From assembly GCA_003210735.1 (NCBI GenBank), contig QCUM01000004.1, positions 20,375-84,374 of the forward strand: a stretch of DNA of 64,000 nt, in the 5' to 3' direction. Each line of letters starts with the position of its first letter. Position 1 is the first letter of the stretch. Source of the DNA: Synechococcus sp. AG-679-D13. Its GTDB lineage: Bacteria > Cyanobacteriota > Cyanobacteriia > PCC-6307 > Cyanobiaceae. The notes beneath the pieces were generated by a model. That model made no database searches, was not told where the DNA came from, and saw only the letters and a list, made by a program, of their open reading frames with translations. Positions 1 through 8,925 of the stretch are shown piece after piece. The translations under genes and the position numbers were made by a program.

Positions 1-266
1 CGAATCAGCTCCAATCCCACAAAATTTTCTTCAGGCAAAAGCACAGGGGCATGGAAGACAACACGCCCCTCTTGATGATCAAGATCAACAACAACACCAA
101 TTGGCTCAGGTGAACTGACCGTGTCTGACAAATAATTGAAGTACACAAACCGTGCGAGACGGATCAGTTCTCTGCTGTCAACACGATCCCAGCGTGGCGT
201 GGTCGGTGATCCGGCAGCACCACTGATCTCAAACGACGGTGTTGCAAAAGTAATCGGCTCACCCAC
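1..266 (-). CDS. Partial hypothetical protein, runs off the left edge
   Basis: An open frame on the minus strand enters the window edge without a stop and lies just downstream of prk. After an in-frame stop near 310 there is no ATG. The first plausible start I can see is GTG at 264-266, giving a protein beginning MGEPITFATPSFEISG and continuing to the edge (FVGLELI). I do not recognise the family. The stretch reads like a real beta-rich protein, but the start codon is a guess and no clear ribosome binding site precedes it. Confidence 0.45.
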   Translation of the reverse strand, partial: MGEPITFATPSFEISGAAGSPTTPRWDRVDSRELIRLARFVYFNYLSDTVSSPEPIGVVVDLDHQEGRVVFHAPVLLPEENFVGLELI

Positions 267-314
267 AAAGGTAGATGAGCTGATTGTAGAGATGAATTGC
301 TGAGACGTTCCAGG

Positions 315-1217
315 TCAGCTGACCTTTTTCTTCTCCTCGATCATGCGATGAATGATCGGCGTGAGGATCAGTTCCATCGCAAAGCCCATCTTGCCTCCAT
401 TCACCACGATGCTGGTGGGGCTGGACATGAAGGAGTCGTGAATCATGTTCAACAGGTAGTTGAAATCGATTCCCCAATTTTCCCGGGCACCTTTACGGAA
501 GTGGATGATGACGAAACTTTCATCCGGGGTAGGAATGTTCCGGCAGATGAACGGGTTGGAGGTGTCCACCGTGGGCACCCGCTGAAAGTTGATATCAGTG
601 TTGCTGAATTGAGGGCAGATGTGATTGATGTAATCAGGCATCCGGCGAAGGATGGTGTCCACGATCGCCTCTGCGGAATAACCGCGCTCAGCGTTATCGC
701 GGTGGATCTTCTGGATCCACTCCAAATTGACAATCGGCACCACACCAACGAGGAGGTCGGCCAGATCCGCCACGTCGTAACCCTCACCCTTCACCCCACC
801 ATGAAGGCCTTCGTAGAAGAGAACATCCGTGCCGGAAGGAATGTCTTCCCAAGGCGTGAACTGACCCGGGTCAAGGTTCACGCCCAGGCGCGCATTGTGC
901 TCAGCGGCTTCCTCAGGGCTGTGCAGGTAATACCGCTTCTGACCAGCACCGGTTTCGCCGTAGGTGCGAAACAGTTCATCGAGCTTGTCGAAAAGGTTGG
1001 CTTCCGGACCGAAGTGGGAGAAATTTTCACCCTTCGCCAGGGCATCAGCCATGGCCTTTTTCATCGACGTCCGCTCATAGCGGTGGTAGCTGTCGCCTTC
1101 CACAACGGCAGGCGTGATGCCTTCACGAGCGAAGATGTGTTCGAAGGCGCGCTTGACGGTGCTGGTTCCAGCACCGGATGAACCGGTTACAGCGACGACC
1201 GGGTGACGCTTCGACAT
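315..1217 (-). CDS. prk: Phosphoribulokinase, proteobacterial-type (class I)
   Basis: Makes ribulose-1,5-bisphosphate from ribulose-5-phosphate and ATP, the committed Calvin-cycle step before Rubisco. The P-loop GSSGAGTST lies at residues 12-20, the catalytic-base region EGDSYHR at 40-46 (Asp42), and FYEGLHGG at 134-141. The 300-residue length and these motifs match the class I PRK of purple bacteria such as Rhodobacter. The plant/freshwater-cyanobacterial class II enzyme is longer and has a regulatory Cys in the P-loop. Here only two Cys are visible (about 201 and 225) and none lies in residues 1-200, so thioredoxin/CP12 control through the N-terminal disulfide is not possible in the usual way. 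It is transcribed leftward after leuB. Confidence 0.95.
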   Translation of the reverse strand: MSKRHPVVAVTGSSGAGTSTVKRAFEHIFAREGITPAVVEGDSYHRYERTSMKKAMADALAKGENFSHFGPEANLFDKLDELFRTYGETGAGQKRYYLHSPEEAAEHNARLGVNLDPGQFTPWEDIPSGTDVLFYEGLHGGVKGEGYDVADLADLLVGVVPIVNLEWIQKIHRDNAERGYSAEAIVDTILRRMPDYINHICPQFSNTDINFQRVPTVDTSNPFICRNIPTPDESFVIIHFRKGARENWGIDFNYLLNMIHDSFMSSPTSIVVNGGKMGFAMELILTPIIHRMIEEKKKVS

Positions 1218-1281
1218 CGACGCAGGGACAAGATGCCCGGCGAGTTTGCCAGATCAAGGCCCACTTTCACCAATACGTTCG

Positions 1282-2355
1282 TTAAAGAGCTTTCAGCAGT
1301 TCCTGGCCCATTGCTTGACATCCCAGCTGTGTACAGCCTTCCGCCATCAGATCACCGGTGCGGAAGCCCGCAGCCAGAACCCGGTCCACAGCGGCTTCAA
1401 GCGCATCAGCTGCCGCTGACTGCTTTAAACCGATCCGCAACATCATCGCGGCGGAGAGCACCATCGCCATGGGATTGGCCTTGTCTTGACCAGCGATATC
1501 GGGTGCTGATCCATGCACCGGCTCAAACAGACCTGGGCCATCACTGCCCAGCGAAGCCGAAGGCAGCATGCCGATCGAGCCGGTCAGCATCGCCGCTTCA
1601 TCGCTGAGAATGTCGCCGAACAGGTTTCCGGTGAGCAGCACATCGAACTGGCGTGGATCACGCACCAGCTGCATGGCGGCGTTGTCCACGTACATGTGAC
1701 TCACTTCAACCCCGCTGTAGCCAGGGGCCATCGCATCGACGCGATCCCGCCAGAGCTGACTCACATCCAGCACATTGGCCTTGTCAACGGAACAGAGCCG
1801 ACCCCGACGCTCCTGAGCGATGTCAAAGGCCACCTTGGCGATGCGATCAACCTCAGAGCCGGAATAGGTCATCGTGTTGAAGCCGCGCTCATCGCCATCG
1901 GCCTCGAGGCGGCCCTTGGGCTGACCGAAATAAATCCCGCCTGTCAGTTCTCGCACCACCATCAGGTCCACACCCTCGATCACCTCACGCTTGAGGCTGC
2001 TGGCATCGATCAGAGCCGGAACAATCTTGACCGGACGGAGGTTGGCGAAAAGGTCCATACCGGCCCTGAGACCAAGCAGGCCGGTTTCCGGCCGCTTCTC
2101 ACGCGGAAGGCTGTCAAAGCGCGGGCTGCCGATGGCGGCCAGCAGAACTGAATCAGAGGCTTTGCAGGCCGCCAGAGTGCTGGCAGGGAGAGGTTCACCG
2201 GTGGCATCGATGGCGCTGCCACCGATCGGTTGTTCCTCGAAGACCAGTTCAAAACCGTGCCGTTCGCTCACCGCCTCCAGCAACCGCCGCGCCACGGTGG
2301 TGATCTCCGGGCCGATGCCGTCGCCGGGGAGCAGAACGACGCGGTGCTGAGCCAT
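1282..2355 (-). CDS. leuB: 3-isopropylmalate dehydrogenase
   Basis: Cytosolic NAD-dependent oxidative decarboxylase of leucine biosynthesis, converting 3-isopropylmalate to 2-oxoisocaproate. The 357-residue length is normal. Visible signatures are the N-terminal [11 protein letters not shown], the SVDKANVL stretch, the metal-binding [14 protein letters not shown] and the NAD-site [18 protein letters not shown]. Its ATG start is clear. It sits leftward between lpxD and prk. The partner leuA lies about 55 kb away in the same window, so the leucine pathway is dispersed, as is usual in cyanobacteria. Confidence 0.96.
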   Translation of the reverse strand: MAQHRVVLLPGDGIGPEITTVARRLLEAVSERHGFELVFEEQPIGGSAIDATGEPLPASTLAACKASDSVLLAAIGSPRFDSLPREKRPETGLLGLRAGMDLFANLRPVKIVPALIDASSLKREVIEGVDLMVVRELTGGIYFGQPKGRLEADGDERGFNTMTYSGSEVDRIAKVAFDIAQERRGRLCSVDKANVLDVSQLWRDRVDAMAPGYSGVEVSHMYVDNAAMQLVRDPRQFDVLLTGNLFGDILSDEAAMLTGSIGMLPSASLGSDGPGLFEPVHGSAPDIAGQDKANPMAMVLSAAMMLRIGLKQSAAADALEAAVDRVLAAGFRTGDLMAEGCTQLGCQAMGQELLKAL

Positions 2356-2387
2356 GACAGACCGGAATGGCGGTGGAGGTGGCGAGA

Positions 2388-3431
2388 CTACTGAGGGGAG
2401 TTCCGCTTCAGCTCCCGCAGAGTCTTGGAGATCTCCGGCAGCTTGCTGAAGGTGCTGGAACAGCGCAGCCAGAGCCGGTTGGGGATGGCGGGAAATCCAC
2501 TCACCACCTGCCCCGCAGCCACATCGGCGTGCAATCCACTCTTGGAGCTGGCGATCACCCGATCACCGACAACCACTCGATTCCCCACACCGACCTGTCC
2601 GGCCAGGATGACGCCGTTACCGATCTGAGCCCCACCGGCGATCCCCACCTGAGCGGCGAAGGCGCAGCCTCGACCAACACTGACCCCGTGGCCGATCTGC
2701 ACCAGGTTGTCAATTTTGGTGCCCGCACCAATCCGGGTCTCACCCACTGAAGGGCGATCAATGGTGGTTCCGCTGCCCACCTCAACCTGGTCTTCCAGCA
2801 CAACCCGACCTGTCTGTGGCATTTTCCGCCAACCCTTGGCCGTTGGCACAAAACCAAACCCTTCCGAACCAACCACAGCATTGGCACTGACCACACAACC
2901 CCGACCCAGATGGCTGCCGGGATAAAGAACGGCATTGGCATGCAGCTCACAGCCATCCCCCACAAGGACGCCGTCGTAAATCACCACTCCGGGATGCACC
3001 ACACAATTCGCCCCGACGCAGCTGCCAGCGCCGATGCAGACCCTGGCACCGATCGCCGTGCCTGCCCCAACCACAGCACGCTCATCGATCACAGCCGTTG
3101 GATGAATCTCTGCCGGTGGCCGGCGGCGTGGAACCAGTTGATCCAGAGCTTCCGCAAAGGCCAGGCGCGGGTCGGAGAACACCGCAAAGGGAATCTCACG
3201 TTGACTCGCACGATCGATCAGGTCCTGTTGATCCGGGAGCAGAAGAGCCCCCACACAGCTTTGCCCCAGCTCTGAACTGAGAGCGTTGCCTTTCTCCAAA
3301 AAGCTGAGCTGATCCGCCGCGGCCAGCTCAAGGGAAGCGGCACCCGTCAACGGAGGATCAGCACCGGGGTTGCTCCAGAGCAATCCTGCATCCCCCGTTT
3401 GCAGGGCCTTGAGCAGGGAGCTGAAGCGCAT
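2388..3431 (-). CDS. lpxD: UDP-3-O-acylglucosamine N-acyltransferase
   Basis: Adds the second 3-hydroxyacyl chain to UDP-glucosamine in lipid A synthesis for the outer membrane. An N-terminal uridine-binding region of about 100 residues is followed by a long run of left-handed beta-helix hexapeptide repeats (for example [20 protein letters not shown]), with the conserved His in QIGHGVSVG and a short helical C-terminus. The frame extends to a TTG at 3437, but the ATG at 3431 ([10 protein letters not shown]) is the better start. It is 32 bases upstream of leuB on the same strand. Confidence 0.9.
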   Translation of the reverse strand: MRFSSLLKALQTGDAGLLWSNPGADPPLTGAASLELAAADQLSFLEKGNALSSELGQSCVGALLLPDQQDLIDRASQREIPFAVFSDPRLAFAEALDQLVPRRRPPAEIHPTAVIDERAVVGAGTAIGARVCIGAGSCVGANCVVHPGVVIYDGVLVGDGCELHANAVLYPGSHLGRGCVVSANAVVGSEGFGFVPTAKGWRKMPQTGRVVLEDQVEVGSGTTIDRPSVGETRIGAGTKIDNLVQIGHGVSVGRGCAFAAQVGIAGGAQIGNGVILAGQVGVGNRVVVGDRVIASSKSGLHADVAAGQVVSGFPAIPNRLWLRCSSTFSKLPEISKTLRELKRNSPQ

Positions 3432-3466
3432 GATCAAACGGCGCGGCGGCCGGATCGTAAGCGCGC

Positions 3467-4540
3467 TCAGCGTTGATGCAGCACCAGTGCATCCCGGTGT
3501 ACCACCACTGGGGATGGCACGGTGGAGTCCATCTCCATCAAGGCCTGTCGCAACTGATCGCTGGCCATGGAACAGAGACCGCGACCCAGCTCATCTCCCC
3601 GGGAATCCACCAACCGAACGGCCTGGTTGGAGGAAAACTGCCCCTCCACTGCCGTGATCCCAACCATCAGCAGTGACGCGCCTTGATGCTGCAGGGCGAC
3701 ACAGGCTCCGGCATCCAGTTCCAGAGTGCCTTCAGGTTCCAAGACATGGGCCAGCCAGCTGCGCCGATTGCCAAGGGGATCCGGGTGTGGATGAAACACT
3801 GTGCCCCCGCGTCCACCGGCAAGAAGAGACTCCAAGCGCCCGGGATCACGGCCGTCATCAAGCTGCATGGTGACGCCGCTGGCGGTGGCGATGCGCGCGG
3901 CCGCCAGTTTGGTGGTCATACCCCCCGTTCCCCAGCGCCCACCATCACCGGCTACCGCCTGAAGCGCCTCCAGATCCTTGGGGTGATGGACATCCGCAAT
4001 CGGCAGGGCGCCGTCATCCCGGCGTGGATCGGCGGAATACAACCGATCCACATCGGTCAGCAAGAGCAGCTGATCCGCTTTCAACGCTGCAGCAACGAGG
4101 GCGGAAAGGGTGTCGTTGTCGCCAAAGCGCAGCTCGACAGGGGAAACAGCATCGTTTTCGTTCACGACAGGCAGAACCCCCCAATCGAGCAGTTGCAGCA
4201 GGGTTCCGGAGGCTTTCTGGTAGCGAAGTCGGTCCACCAGATCTGAACGGGTCAGCAACACCTGGGCCACGCGGGATCCGTAACGCCCCATCGCGCTCTC
4301 GTACAAAGCCATCAAATGGCCCTGCCCCACGGCCGCTGCCGCCTGAAGCGCCACCACAGAGGTTGGACGCTGGCTCAAACCAAGCCGTTGACAACCCAGA
4401 CCCACGGCACCACTGGTGACCAGTACGACCTGATCACCGCGTTGCTGCGCTGCGGCGATTCCACGGGCGTAACCCTCGATCGCGGCTGCTGTATCCCCCC
4501 GCAGCAGGCTTGTGCCCAGCTTGACCACCCACAGCGTCAT
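3467..4540 (-). CDS. proB: Glutamate 5-kinase
   Basis: Phosphorylates glutamate in the first step of proline synthesis. The protein opens with the amino-acid kinase signature [12 protein letters not shown], contains NENDAVS and the [15 protein letters not shown] nucleotide-binding segment, and has a C-terminal PUA-like region (about residues 265-350). The open frame extends seven codons further, but ATG at 4538-4540 overlaps the TGA of the upstream phosphatase gene (ATGA), which fixes the start and implies translational coupling. Length 357 residues is normal for a PUA-containing ProB. Confidence 0.94.
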   Translation of the reverse strand: MTLWVVKLGTSLLRGDTAAAIEGYARGIAAAQQRGDQVVLVTSGAVGLGCQRLGLSQRPTSVVALQAAAAVGQGHLMALYESAMGRYGSRVAQVLLTRSDLVDRLRYQKASGTLLQLLDWGVLPVVNENDAVSPVELRFGDNDTLSALVAAALKADQLLLLTDVDRLYSADPRRDDGALPIADVHHPKDLEALQAVAGDGGRWGTGGMTTKLAAARIATASGVTMQLDDGRDPGRLESLLAGGRGGTVFHPHPDPLGNRRSWLAHVLEPEGTLELDAGACVALQHQGASLLMVGITAVEGQFSSNQAVRLVDSRGDELGRGLCSMASDQLRQALMEMDSTVPSPVVVHRDALVLHQR

Positions 4541-5058
4541 GCCGCAGGGGCCCCCAACCATCGCGCGAGAGTCCGCTCCAGCCGCTGGATCCCATCACGG
4601 GAACAGGGCCCACCATCACTGGCAATCGGCCGAACCAAAACCGTGAACAAACCGAGGCGGTTGCCGCCGAGAACATCGGTGAACAAACGATCCCCCACCA
4701 TGGCGATGCGCTCCGGCGGAAGGTTCAGTTCAGCCACAACACGGCGCAGTGCAGCACGATGGGGCTTACGCGCACCACAGGTGAAATCCACGTTCAGCTG
4801 ATCCGCCACGGCGGAGATCCGCCGCTGTGATGGGTTGTTGCTGAACAGGTGCAGGTGCAGGCTTTGACCCGCATCAACCAACCAGGCCTTCACCGGCGCT
4901 GACAGCTGAACATCCCGGCCGGGGAGAAGGGTGCGATCGACATCGATCACCGCTGCCCTTATGCCATGGGACAGCAGATCGGACAGCGAAAGCTGAGCGA
5001 TGGTCTGGTCTGGATCCCAGGAGGGTTGCAGGCAGTGACGGCCACTCACTCCGGCCAT
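4537..5058 (-). CDS. YqeG-family HAD phosphatase
   Basis: A 173-residue member of the HAD subfamily IIIA, related to YqeG and mitochondrial-type phosphatidylglycerolphosphate phosphatases. The first HAD motif appears as VIDVDRTLLPG, with both Asp residues and Thr present, followed by LFSNNPS, a Lys in GARKPHRAA and the final acidic motif MVGDRLFTDVLGGNRLG. Start and stop overlap the DUF3727-like gene upstream and proB downstream, indicating a tight operon. Substrate cannot be read from the sequence; PGP phosphatase activity would be inference from family members. Confidence 0.85.
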   Translation of the reverse strand: MAGVSGRHCLQPSWDPDQTIAQLSLSDLLSHGIRAAVIDVDRTLLPGRDVQLSAPVKAWLVDAGQSLHLHLFSNNPSQRRISAVADQLNVDFTCGARKPHRAALRRVVAELNLPPERIAMVGDRLFTDVLGGNRLGLFTVLVRPIASDGGPCSRDGIQRLERTLARWLGAPAA

Positions 5059-5597
5059 TCCCGCTCCTCCAGTTCCGCCTCGATACGGGGCTGGATGCGA
5101 TCGAAGGCCTCCCCTTCCACCAATTCGGCCTGGCCATCCACCATTCGAGCTACCACGAAGAAGGGATCCAGAGGGATGTACAGGCCATAGTCCTGTTCCT
5201 TGACCATGAAGCTCACCAGAAGCTCATAGGTCTCCGCGTCCTCGTCCCCATCGTCCTCATCCTCTTCATCCAACTCATCCGGGTCAGGCTCATCCAGTTC
5301 CCCGCTGACGGTGAGGGTCACAGCGGAACGCACCAGGGTTAGCTCATGCTCCTGGAGAACAACGTCCGCCACCGAGAGGATCGGTTCACTGCTGTCGACA
5401 CTGGTGATCGGCTCCGGATCACCCTCGTCCTGAAGCCGGAACAGGGACACCGGCGTATCCACAGGTGTAAGCAGCACGTAATCCTGCCCATCGAGTGGGA
5501 TCAGCTGCTCCAGAAAGCAGAGCAGGTCCTTTCCGTCACTGTCCCGCACGAGCACGGTGGGAACGTCACCGCTGCTGCCGGTGGCAGAGTCGCGCAT
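5046..5597 (-). CDS. DUF3727-like conserved cyanobacterial protein
   Basis: About 183 residues. It begins MRDSATGSSGDVPTVLVRD and contains a strongly acidic central run of Asp/Glu (DELDEEDEDDGDEDAE) between two beta-rich halves. The second half reads SFMVKEQDYGLYIPLDPFF. The pattern resembles the DUF3727 (formerly DUF1292-like) family. The frame extends upstream to 5702 but would overrun ruvX; the ATG at 5597, just after ruvX, is preferred. Function unknown. It overlaps the YqeG gene by 13 bases. Confidence 0.75.
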   Translation of the reverse strand: MRDSATGSSGDVPTVLVRDSDGKDLLCFLEQLIPLDGQDYVLLTPVDTPVSLFRLQDEGDPEPITSVDSSEPILSVADVVLQEHELTLVRSAVTLTVSGELDEPDPDELDEEDEDDGDEDAETYELLVSFMVKEQDYGLYIPLDPFFVVARMVDGQAELVEGEAFDRIQPRIEAELEEREWPE

Positions 5598-5617
5598 GAA
5601 ATCGGAAGGCACTGAGC

Positions 5618-6091
5618 TCAGGATCCACCATCGCGTGGCGTGGTGCCCGCGGGACCTCCATCGGGCTGGGCCGGTTTTAGCTCCGGCCCCTCCTGCAACC
5701 ACTGCTCCAAGAGCAGGGCAGCCGCCGCACTATCCAGTCGACCACTGCGATCACCCGCCAGACCATGGCGTTCCGCGGCAGCCCAGGTACTGCTGTGTTC
5801 ATTGACCCAGGCCAGGGGAAGCTCAAGGGCAGCAGCCAAGCGCAACCCATAGCGGCGGCAGTGCACCGCCTGTTCTGTGGGGTCTCCAGCCGCATCGAGG
5901 GGCAGACCCACCACCAGGCCCTGCACATGGCGTTCACTGCAGTGGCGTCGCAACAACGTCAGGTCAGCTTCAAAGCGGCCGCGATGCAACGCAGGCAGGG
6001 GTGTCACCGTGATGCCGAGGCCATCGCAACCGGCCAGGCCGATACGACGACGGCCCACATCCAGGCTGAGGACTGAGCAGGGAACGGGCAC
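5618..6091 (-). CDS. ruvX: Putative pre-16S rRNA nuclease / RuvX (YqgF family)
   Basis: An RNase H-fold nuclease, in bacteria required for maturing the 5' end of 16S rRNA and once proposed as a Holliday-junction resolvase. LSLDVGRRRIGLAGCD is the first catalytic Asp strand; LVVGLPLDAAGDPTEQA and VNEHSSTWAAAE are the second motif; the C-terminal Asp is in GRLDSAAAALLLEQWL. The frame runs upstream into the preceding gene. A GTG at 6089-6091, one base after that gene's TGA, gives a normal-sized 157-residue protein. Confidence 0.88.
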   Translation of the reverse strand: MPVPCSVLSLDVGRRRIGLAGCDGLGITVTPLPALHRGRFEADLTLLRRHCSERHVQGLVVGLPLDAAGDPTEQAVHCRRYGLRLAAALELPLAWVNEHSSTWAAAERHGLAGDRSGRLDSAAAALLLEQWLQEGPELKPAQPDGGPAGTTPRDGGS

Positions 6092-6092
6092 C

Positions 6093-7088
6093 TCAGCGGC
6101 GACCGAGGCTGGGGGAGGGGAACGGTTGCCCCTGGGGGCGCAAGCGGCTGAAAACCTGATCAAATGAGCGGCTGAGCTGGGCGTTGCGGGGCGTCGTCTG
6201 ACGGCGCCAGAGACTGCGACCAAGCAACAACTGCTCCTCTCCGCGCGTCCAGCCTTGGTCCAGCAGACGCTCCGCCATCTGAGCATCATCCAGGGCTGTC
6301 ACAAGGCTGGCGGAGGCCTGGGAGCAATGAATTCGCTGAAGCACATAAGGGAGAGCTTGATCCAGGCGTGGGTCCCAGGCCACATCGCGCATCAGTTCAA
6401 GCTGACGGGCTTGTCCTCGCTCATTCAGCTGCAAACAACCGGCCAGAACCGTGTCGCCAGCGAGGAGGACACCGCAGCCGACACCACGACGATCCAGAAG
6501 ATCAAGCCAATGGCGATCGGTGATCTGGCGCAGATGGCTGAAACAGCCGCCCTGCTCAAGCGGCCATAAAAGCTGGGCGTTGCGACGATTGATCGGTTGC
6601 CATGCCAGACCAGGCTGCAAAGGAGCTGCAGCCTTGAACGGCTCCGAAGGAGGCAGCCAGACCTGGAATGGACGCAAGGGCTGAAAGCCAAGCTCACGCA
6701 GCAGGGCGATGGCATCGCCATCGGTCGCTGGACAGCGAATCACCCAGCTGCGCACCTGGTGTTCTCCCCGCTGAACAGCCGCTTGAAGAAGCGTGCGTTG
6801 AACGGTTCGTCGGCTGACCTGAGCGCTGGTGCGCAGCTGCTGAGGCCAGTGCAGGGTCCAGCAGCTGCCGCGCCGATTGATCGGATGGGAGACCGCGGCT
6901 GCCAGGGGGCCTTCCGCATCAACGCCCACGACACAACGGGGGGAACGGCTGGGCAGAAGATCAGGAAAGCGCTGCTCGATCCGGGCGACCAGATCGCCCA
7001 ACAACACGCCTTGCAACTGGGGAAACCAGGCAAGATGCGTTGGGTTGAGTGGCTCAACCTTGAGGGTGGAGCAGGGGCCCTGAGTCAT
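6093..7088 (-). CDS. Conserved hypothetical protein, possible GNAT-like fold
   Basis: About 331 residues from an ATG at 7088 (MTQGPCSTLKVEPLNP); the open frame reaches 7115. Two regions (about 50-150 and 185-290) each resemble acetyltransferase-like sheets, for example LLRELGFQPLRPFQVW and VLAGCLQLNERGQARQLELMRDVAW, but I see no certain acetyl-CoA loop. It is encoded directly upstream of ruvX with a one-base gap, so the two are probably co-expressed. No specific function can be assigned. Confidence 0.7.
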   Translation of the reverse strand: MTQGPCSTLKVEPLNPTHLAWFPQLQGVLLGDLVARIEQRFPDLLPSRSPRCVVGVDAEGPLAAAVSHPINRRGSCWTLHWPQQLRTSAQVSRRTVQRTLLQAAVQRGEHQVRSWVIRCPATDGDAIALLRELGFQPLRPFQVWLPPSEPFKAAAPLQPGLAWQPINRRNAQLLWPLEQGGCFSHLRQITDRHWLDLLDRRGVGCGVLLAGDTVLAGCLQLNERGQARQLELMRDVAWDPRLDQALPYVLQRIHCSQASASLVTALDDAQMAERLLDQGWTRGEEQLLLGRSLWRRQTTPRNAQLSRSFDQVFSRLRPQGQPFPSPSLGRR

Positions 7089-7131
7089 CACATCCCCCCC
7101 GATCCAGTAACTCAATTCAATCTAGTGCTCA

Positions 7132-8301
7132 TCAAAGGGTTGGACGCACGAGCACCAGAGGGGTGCGCTGGTTGGCGTTTCCTGCGGGATTCGGCTTGAG
7201 CGCTCGCGTCAGCAGATCTTCATCACAGCCGGAGCTGGAGGCCAGCACTTTGACGCGACCGAGATCGTTGACGTCAACGATGGCAACGGCGACACCCAGT
7301 GCTGATGCTGCCTCCTCGCAGAACGCCTGCGAACGGTCCGGCCCCAGAACAATCGTCTGGTCATAGGGAGGCGTTGTACCGGTGATGTCGTCGATCAACC
7401 GCGCCTGATCACCGGCCAACCGATAAAAGCCCCCGGGGACACCTGCCAGTTTCAACAGCAAGCCACCAATCCAGGCACACAACACCCGTGTCGGCCCGAC
7501 GAGATCGATCAGAGTCTGCATTCCGCAGGCCGTGGCCAGACTGCTGGTGGGATGGAAAACGCGGCAGGCCAGACGGGCCACGAGGCCAGGATTCACTTCA
7601 CTGGGGTGTCGATAACGGCCTTGGATGACCGCCAAAGGCGTTTCCCCAAGCGTGAGCACATCACCCGGCTGAACAACGTTTTCGGCGTAGCGGCGCAAAA
7701 CCGCGATCGGATCGTCCAGGGGGCCGAGCAGGTGGGTGCGCAGAGGAAGCACCTGGCAACGCTCCCCGGATTGGAATGAAGCGTCGGCTGCCGATATTGG
7801 GTTCGGGCGACGCAGTGGAACCAACACACCCTGGCGTCGAGGCAGCCGACCGAACGGTCCGTAATTGATCCAATGAATCTCAACCCAGAGGCTGTCAACG
7901 ACGCTCTGAGCCTCGGGGCCGCTGATCGTGATGCTGACCCGGGCGCGGGTGCTGCTGCGCCCTTTGACGATGTAAGCCGCCCAATAGCCATCAGCTCGCG
8001 ACTCCTCGTCGGGATGCTGGGCTTCGATCCGGGTGGTCACCTGCAAGCCAGAGGGATCGGCCTGCCCCAGCAACACCGGATCAACCCTCAGCTCGGGGAC
8101 GAACACCTCCATGCGTCGGTGGGGATTACTGATCTCCAGCCAACCCGTTACATGAATCGTGTCGCCGTCGTTCTGAACAATCCAATCTCTGGGACTGAGT
8201 CGCAAAGGAGACGCAGGACGAAGCCGATGACGCAGTTCGAGCCAGGTGACCCCGAGTCCCAGGGCCAACGGAGCGATCAGCACAGACACAGCGTCTACCA
8301 A
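7132..8301 (-). CDS. CofE-like (F420-0:gamma-glutamyl ligase family) membrane-anchored protein
   Basis: A 389-residue protein with an N-terminal hydrophobic helix (VSVLIAPLALGLGVTWLEL), a beta-rich domain to about residue 170 (IHVTGWLEISNPHRRMEVFVPEL), then a CofE-like domain: RTHLLGPLDDPIAVLRRYAENVVQPGD, LAVIQGRY, and later DQTIVLGPDRSQAFCEEAASALG. Cyanobacteria carry this family without a full F420 pathway, so the real substrate is uncertain. A related amide-ligase role is inference. It lies between the thylakoid protein gene and the ruvX cluster on the same strand. Confidence 0.72.
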   Translation of the reverse strand: MVDAVSVLIAPLALGLGVTWLELRHRLRPASPLRLSPRDWIVQNDGDTIHVTGWLEISNPHRRMEVFVPELRVDPVLLGQADPSGLQVTTRIEAQHPDEESRADGYWAAYIVKGRSSTRARVSITISGPEAQSVVDSLWVEIHWINYGPFGRLPRRQGVLVPLRRPNPISAADASFQSGERCQVLPLRTHLLGPLDDPIAVLRRYAENVVQPGDVLTLGETPLAVIQGRYRHPSEVNPGLVARLACRVFHPTSSLATACGMQTLIDLVGPTRVLCAWIGGLLLKLAGVPGGFYRLAGDQARLIDDITGTTPPYDQTIVLGPDRSQAFCEEAASALGVAVAIVDVNDLGRVKVLASSSGCDEDLLTRALKPNPAGNANQRTPLVLVRPTL

Positions 8302-8352
8302 AGTTCGCCGCAGCGTAAATCTGCTTCAGCAGTCCATACTCGATCCGATGCG

Positions 8353-8895
8353 TTATCCGGATGTGACCTCGATGTTCACCTCGTTGAAGCTGCCCTCCTG
8401 ATCGAGTGACGGCAACTCCGGCGCCGGCAGACCTGTGGCCTCGCTGATCCCCGCATTGATCTCCTTCAGAGGAACCTGCCCCTCCTGGTCAAACATCACA
8501 CGCCCGTCCGGACCGATCACAACCACTTGCGGAATCAAACCGTGCCAGTAGCTGGCCGGATCAGCGGGGCCCGTCGCATCGCGTCCCTGCAGAGGGTCAA
8601 CGGTGAGCGGCAGAAGATCGATGTTGCGCCCCCACAGCCGCTGCAGCTCTGACACCACCGGAGCAAAGCGTTTGCTCACGGCGCTGTCATCGAGGTAGTA
8701 AACGATCACGGCAGTGCGCCCCTGATCCAAGGACTCCGACAGGGGATTGGCGGGGGGGACCAAGGAGCCGTTGCCGGCATAGAGGGCATAGATATTGCCG
8801 TCGTAACGATCGTCGTTGAGAACGGCCTGAGCCGGGGTAACCACAAGCAGCAGAACAGCAAGAAGGCTCAGAGCGCGAACCAGTAGACAGCCCAT
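8353..8895 (-). CDS. Thioredoxin-fold thylakoid protein, probable photosystem I accumulation factor
   Basis: About 180 residues with a clear signal peptide (hydrophobic ALSLLAVLLLVVTPAQA, cleavage after AQA) and then a thioredoxin-like domain: TAVIVYYLDDSAVSKRFAPVV, LPLTVDPLQG, IPQVVVIGPDGRVMFDQEG. No CxxC active site is present, so it is not an oxidoreductase of the usual kind. It resembles the cyanobacterial family annotated as a thylakoid membrane photosystem I accumulation factor; that name is from memory. ATG at 8893-8895 preferred over the TTG at 8898. Confidence 0.65.
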   Translation of the reverse strand: MGCLLVRALSLLAVLLLVVTPAQAVLNDDRYDGNIYALYAGNGSLVPPANPLSESLDQGRTAVIVYYLDDSAVSKRFAPVVSELQRLWGRNIDLLPLTVDPLQGRDATGPADPASYWHGLIPQVVVIGPDGRVMFDQEGQVPLKEINAGISEATGLPAPELPSLDQEGSFNEVNIEVTSG

Positions 8896-8925
8896 CAAGC
8901 CGAGGTCGGAATGGCCATTGTGGCC

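Noticed and set aside
94..130. Possible repeat or attachment site near the left edge
   Set aside because: Only short AAC repeats (aacaacaacacc) inside the partial coding frame; no inverted copy or tRNA nearby.
297..1181. Long plus-strand open frame opposite prk
   Set aside because: It is the antisense shadow of prk; His/Arg-rich composition and no family pattern.
1513..2151. Plus-strand open frame opposite leuB
   Set aside because: Antisense shadow of a clear leuB; no protein motif of its own.
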